This document shows positions 61,050 to 63,749 of a DNA stretch of 63,749 bases, in pieces; positions within the stretch are counted from its first letter, which is position 1; every line of letters begins with the position of its first letter. A program made the position numbers and the translations under genes. The notes below the pieces were generated by a model. The model was not told the DNA's origin. It worked only from the letters and a program-made list of their open reading frames with translations, and did no database searches. The stretch is taken from the NCBI RefSeq assembly GCF_016793225.1, contig NZ_JAEUMN010000184.1:1-63749 (forward strand), given 5' to 3'. The stretch comes from Phenylobacterium sp. GTDB taxonomy: Bacteria > Pseudomonadota > Alphaproteobacteria > Caulobacterales > Caulobacteraceae.

Positions 61050-62144
61050 TCAGGGTTGGGAGGCCGCCGGCGCAGCGCCGCTCTTGGCGGCCGCGGCCTC
61101 CTTCTCCTGTTGCCGCGCGCCGCCCAGGATGCCCGGCAACGCATAGTTGCCCTCGTGGCAGGCGTATTCGTAGATCACGCCCTTCTCCATGGGCGAGAAC
61201 TCGTACTCGCCGCCCCAGGCGCTTTCCCAGACCGTCGGGTCCTCCACCTGGAAGGCATAGTGCAGGCGCTGCTTGCCGACGCGCGTGAAGCGCTCGGTGA
61301 CCTTCAGGTTCTTCCACGAGCCCATGAACTGCTGGGCCTGCGGGATATGGGTGGTCTCCACCACCAGGGTGTCGCCTTCCCACCAGCCGATGGAGTCGCC
61401 CATGTAGGGGCGGACGTCGTCGGTGCGGTGCTTGGAGTTCAGCCGCACGACGCGCAGGTCGTGGACCATCTCCACCTCGATCAGCACGGAATCGGGCGTC
61501 TGCAGGATCTGATAGTTGTTGTTGTAGAAGCCGTTGGGGAACATCGGCGGGCCGGCGTTGCGGCCGAACGACAGGATGCAGCGCTCGCCCAGCGACCGCT
61601 GCTCAGGATGATCGAACGCCCCCATCCCGCCGCGGAAGCCACCGCCCGACGGCGCGCCGGGCTTGCGGGCCGGCGGCAGGCCGTTCGGCGTGGTGATCAG
61701 CGACGTGCGCGGTTCGCCCCGGACGCGCATCACGTGGTTGCCGGGGTCGAGCCAGCCGCGATTGTAGCCGCCCACGTCGCCGCCGGCCGCCGCGAACTCG
61801 GGCCGCACGTTCGCGGGGCTCTTGGGCGCCTCGACCGGGGCGTCCGGATCGGTGGGCTCGTTCCCCTCCTCGATCTCCTGGGCCACCGCCGACTCCATCT
61901 TCTTCACCTCGTCCTCGGTGTAGACGGAGCGGCCGCCGACGGTCGGCGAACGGGTCATCGGCGTGAGCGTGGCGTTGGTCCAGTGGCCGGAAAGGTCAGG
62001 CTGGCCGAAGGCGGTGCGCGGCGCCTTGTACGCGGCGGCCGATGCGGCCGGCTTGTCGGCGGCGTGGGCGAGCGGCGCCAGCGCGGCGGCGCTCAGCAGG
62101 GCGGCGCCAAACAGCGCGGTGGGGGCGAGGGCGGCGCGAGGCAA
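61050..62144 (-). CDS. Exported hypothetical protein, 364 aa
   Basis: A 364-residue periplasmic protein with a signal peptide (LFGAALLSAAALAPLAHAA, ending about residue 29). A conserved-looking core includes GQPDLSGHWTNATLTP, NNNYQILQTPDSVLIEVE, GDSIGWWEGDTLVVETTHI and YEYACHEGNYALPGILGG. I know similar proteins from proteobacteria and acidobacteria but not their function. The first residues after the signal peptide are Ala/Lys-rich. It is a single gene upstream of the FKBP gene on the same strand, 107 bp apart. Confidence 0.82.
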   Translation of the reverse strand: MPRAALAPTALFGAALLSAAALAPLAHAADKPAASAAAYKAPRTAFGQPDLSGHWTNATLTPMTRSPTVGGRSVYTEDEVKKMESAVAQEIEEGNEPTDPDAPVEAPKSPANVRPEFAAAGGDVGGYNRGWLDPGNHVMRVRGEPRTSLITTPNGLPPARKPGAPSGGGFRGGMGAFDHPEQRSLGERCILSFGRNAGPPMFPNGFYNNNYQILQTPDSVLIEVEMVHDLRVVRLNSKHRTDDVRPYMGDSIGWWEGDTLVVETTHIPQAQQFMGSWKNLKVTERFTRVGKQRLHYAFQVEDPTVWESAWGGEYEFSPMEKGVIYEYACHEGNYALPGILGGARQQEKEAAAAKSGAAPAASQP

Positions 62145-62251
62145 GGCAGTCTCCCGAACAGGAACGCGCCGCTGTCATGCGGCGCGCGTCATACCGATCT
62201 TACGAATAGCGGCGTTGCGCGCTGATTGCGGCGGCGCAATATGCGGGGCGG

Positions 62252-62749
62252 CTACTCCTCGCCCACGCCCAGCAGCTCGATCTCGAACAGCAGGGTGCTG
62301 CCCGGCGGGATGGGCGGGCGATTGCGCTCGCCGTAAGCGATGGTCGAGGGGATCACGAACTCGAAGGTCTCGCCCACGCGCATCAGGGGCACGCCCTCCT
62401 GCCACCCCTTGATGAGCTGCGGCAGCGGGAAGGTCGCCGGCTCGCCGCGGCGCCGGGAGGAGTCGAACTCGCGACCGTCGATGAAGCGGCCGACGTAGTG
62501 GATCGTCACCGTGTCGGTCGGCTGAGGGCGGGGGCCGGCGCCCCGGCCTTTCACCTTGCGGTACTGCAGGCCGCTCGCCGTCACCTTCCAGCCCGTCCGC
62601 GCGGCGCTCCAGGCTTCGTAGGCGCGCTGGCCCTGCACCCACTGTTCCTGGGGCGTCCCGGTGTAGACGACCGGCGGGGCGGCCGGCGCGGTGGCGCAGC
62701 CGGCGAGCGCGGCGGCGGCAAGGACGGAGAGGAGCAAGCGGGACGTCAT
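62252..62749 (-). CDS. FKBP-type peptidyl-prolyl cis-trans isomerase, lipoprotein
   Basis: A 165-residue periplasmic proline isomerase helping protein folding. A lipobox (LAGC, Cys18) anchors it. The FKBP domain (about 60-165) has VTIHYVGRFIDGREFDSSRRRG, IKGWQEGVPLMRVGE, FVIPSTIAYGERN and the final STLLFEIELLGV, with the aromatic and Asp active-site positions present (Tyr, Phe, Asp in HYVGRFIDGREFDSS). It is divergent from the OmpA lipoprotein gene. Confidence 0.92.
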   Translation of the reverse strand: MTSRLLLSVLAAAALAGCATAPAAPPVVYTGTPQEQWVQGQRAYEAWSAARTGWKVTASGLQYRKVKGRGAGPRPQPTDTVTIHYVGRFIDGREFDSSRRRGEPATFPLPQLIKGWQEGVPLMRVGETFEFVIPSTIAYGERNRPPIPPGSTLLFEIELLGVGEE

Positions 62750-62930
62750 GGGCCTGTCGTAACGGCTCCGGCCCCGCTTGTCGCGAGTCCCGTTTCGGTT
62801 CCCGGCCGCGCGAAAAATATAGCCGCCGCTACAGCAAAGCTGCGCCCGAAAAGTGCCCCTTTCCGCCGCAAGAACCGCGGCAGTGAGAGCTTACGGCCGG
62901 GGTGGGGACCAACCGGACGGAGGACTTTGA

Positions 62931-63500
62931 ATGAAAATGCGTAGGTCGAGCGTGATCGTGGTGGGGGCCGCGCTGCTTGGAGCCGTCAGCCTCGGAGGCT
63001 GCGCCACCAAGAAGTTCGTGAGAGAGGAAGTGGCCGTCGTCGGGACGCGGGTCGACACCGTCGAAGGCCGCGTGACCACCGTCGAAGGCACCGCCCGCGA
63101 CGCGCTGGAACGCGCCACGGCGGCCGGCAAGCTGGCCGAGGGCAAGTTCCTGTTCTCGGAGGTGCTGACGGACGACAGCATGAAGTTCGCGGTCGACAAG
63201 GCCGACCTCAGCCCCGAGGCGATGGCGCGCCTGGACGCCTTCGTCGAGAAGCTGAAGTCCGAGAACCGCAACGTCTACGTCGAGGTGCAGGGCCACACCG
63301 ACATCACCGGCGCCAAGGACTACAACTACAAGCTCGGCGAGGAGCGCGCCGAGGCCGTGCGGCGGTACCTGAACCAGAAGGGCGTGGCCCTGAACCGCAT
63401 CGGCACCATCAGCTACGGTCCCGACGCGCCGGCGGCGCCGAACGAGACGCGGGACGGCCGCCAGCAGAACCGTCGCGTGGTGCTGATCGTCCTCGCCTAG
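62931..63500 (+). CDS. OmpA family outer-membrane lipoprotein
   Basis: A 189-residue envelope lipoprotein tying the outer membrane to peptidoglycan. The lipobox SLGGC puts Cys at 24. After a helical coiled-coil region (VREEVAVVGTRVDTVEGRVTTVE in part, repeated heptads about 30-70) comes the OmpA domain: VYVEVQGHTDITGAKDYNYKLGEERAEAVRRYL, cited here as VQGHTDITG and LGEERAEAVRRYL, ending QQNRRVVLIVLA. It follows GGACGGAGGAC, a strong ribosome site. The TonB gene starts 13 bp after it, so they may share transcription. Confidence 0.92.
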   Translation: MKMRRSSVIVVGAALLGAVSLGGCATKKFVREEVAVVGTRVDTVEGRVTTVEGTARDALERATAAGKLAEGKFLFSEVLTDDSMKFAVDKADLSPEAMARLDAFVEKLKSENRNVYVEVQGHTDITGAKDYNYKLGEERAEAVRRYLNQKGVALNRIGTISYGPDAPAAPNETRDGRQQNRRVVLIVLA

Positions 63501-63513
63501 CACCGGGACCTAT

Positions 63514-63749
63514 GTGTCCAGGGACCGACCCGCTCGGGACCGGCGACGCCGCATCGCCGCGGCGTCGCTGAGCCTGCTGGCGCACGCGGGTGCTGCGATC
63601 GTCGTGGTGCAGGCCGCGCCCAGCGCGCCGCCCGTCCAGGACCTGCCGCCGATCCGCGTGACGCTGGTCGAGCCCCTGCCCCCGCCCGAGCCGCCGGCTC
63701 CGCCCAAGCCCGAGCCCAAGGCGGAGCCCGAGCCTGCGCCCGCCAAGGC
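63514..63749 (+). CDS. Energy transducer TonB, N-terminal part (cut by the right edge)
   Basis: The visible 78 codons start at GTG 63514 and encode a basic cytoplasmic head (SRDRPARDRRRRIAA), one membrane helix (ASLSLLAHAGAAIVVVQAA) and then the Pro/Glu/Lys-rich periplasmic linker (PPPEPPAPPKPEPKAEPEP) typical of TonB, which links the inner-membrane proton force to outer-membrane receptors. The C-terminal receptor-contact domain is outside the window. The minus-strand frame here is the shadow of the linker. Confidence 0.8.
   Translation, partial: MSRDRPARDRRRRIAAASLSLLAHAGAAIVVVQAAPSAPPVQDLPPIRVTLVEPLPPPEPPAPPKPEPKAEPEPAPAK

Overview
The window is GC-rich DNA (well over 65% by eye) from an alphaproteobacterium, most likely Caulobacteraceae and perhaps Phenylobacterium. 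This placement is inferred from gene content and style: PEPxxWA-CTERM sorting signal, HWE histidine kinase, ArsC coupled to an aquaporin, a two-partner secretion locus followed by a CHAT protein, and a GTTC-N7-GTTC LexA-type box. No database search was possible.

Positions 1 to about 18,440 are the right-hand part of a tailed-phage prophage. Its left end lies outside the window. Packaging and head genes run leftward as one tightly coupled minus-strand operon: small protein, TerS, small protein, TerL, small protein, P22-like portal, scaffold-like protein, N4-gp56 capsid (cut by the window edge). Plus-strand single genes interrupt or flank it (1314, 7889, 8689). A minus-strand replication block (two small proteins, prim-pol primase, RepA-like helicase) ends next to 11 same-direction GTCACG repeats, a candidate origin. 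A divergent Cro-like/repressor pair with three matching operator-like palindromes forms the switch. Rightward early genes (13.5-16.8 kb), mostly unknown and joined by ATGA overlaps, lead to a large serine recombinase. The 3' end of that gene runs into a tRNA-Met(CAT) gene, which marks the prophage boundary.

Positions 18.5-44.1 kb are chromosomal. They hold a glycosyltransferase/asparagine synthase pair, a PQQ-type sugar dehydrogenase lipoprotein, nitronate monooxygenase, an L-2-hydroxyglutarate-type oxidase, a TTC38-like protein, a serine hydrolase, an epoxide-hydrolase-fold protein, an acyl-CoA dehydrogenase, and a sulfotransferase/Cys-cluster/GNAT trio. These are followed by a fused indolepyruvate ferredoxin oxidoreductase divergent from an Lrp-type regulator, then pirin, a DUF1963 protein behind a LexA-like box, SdaA and PgsA. 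The stretch ends with an arsenic operon, arsI-arsR-arsC-aqpS, that has a visible promoter and palindromic operator.

Positions 44.1-51.5 kb hold the most unusual locus: a TpsB transporter, a short TpsA exoprotein and an exported 1032-residue CHAT (caspase-like) protein, translationally coupled on the minus strand. The rest (52-63.7 kb) encodes UvrC, a PAS-HWE sensor kinase, a DUF3833 protein, a LuxR-type regulator, a PEP-CTERM protein, a FATP-like acyl-CoA synthetase, a Pro/Ala-rich membrane protein, an exported unknown protein, an FKBP lipoprotein, an OmpA lipoprotein and the start of a TonB gene cut by the right edge.
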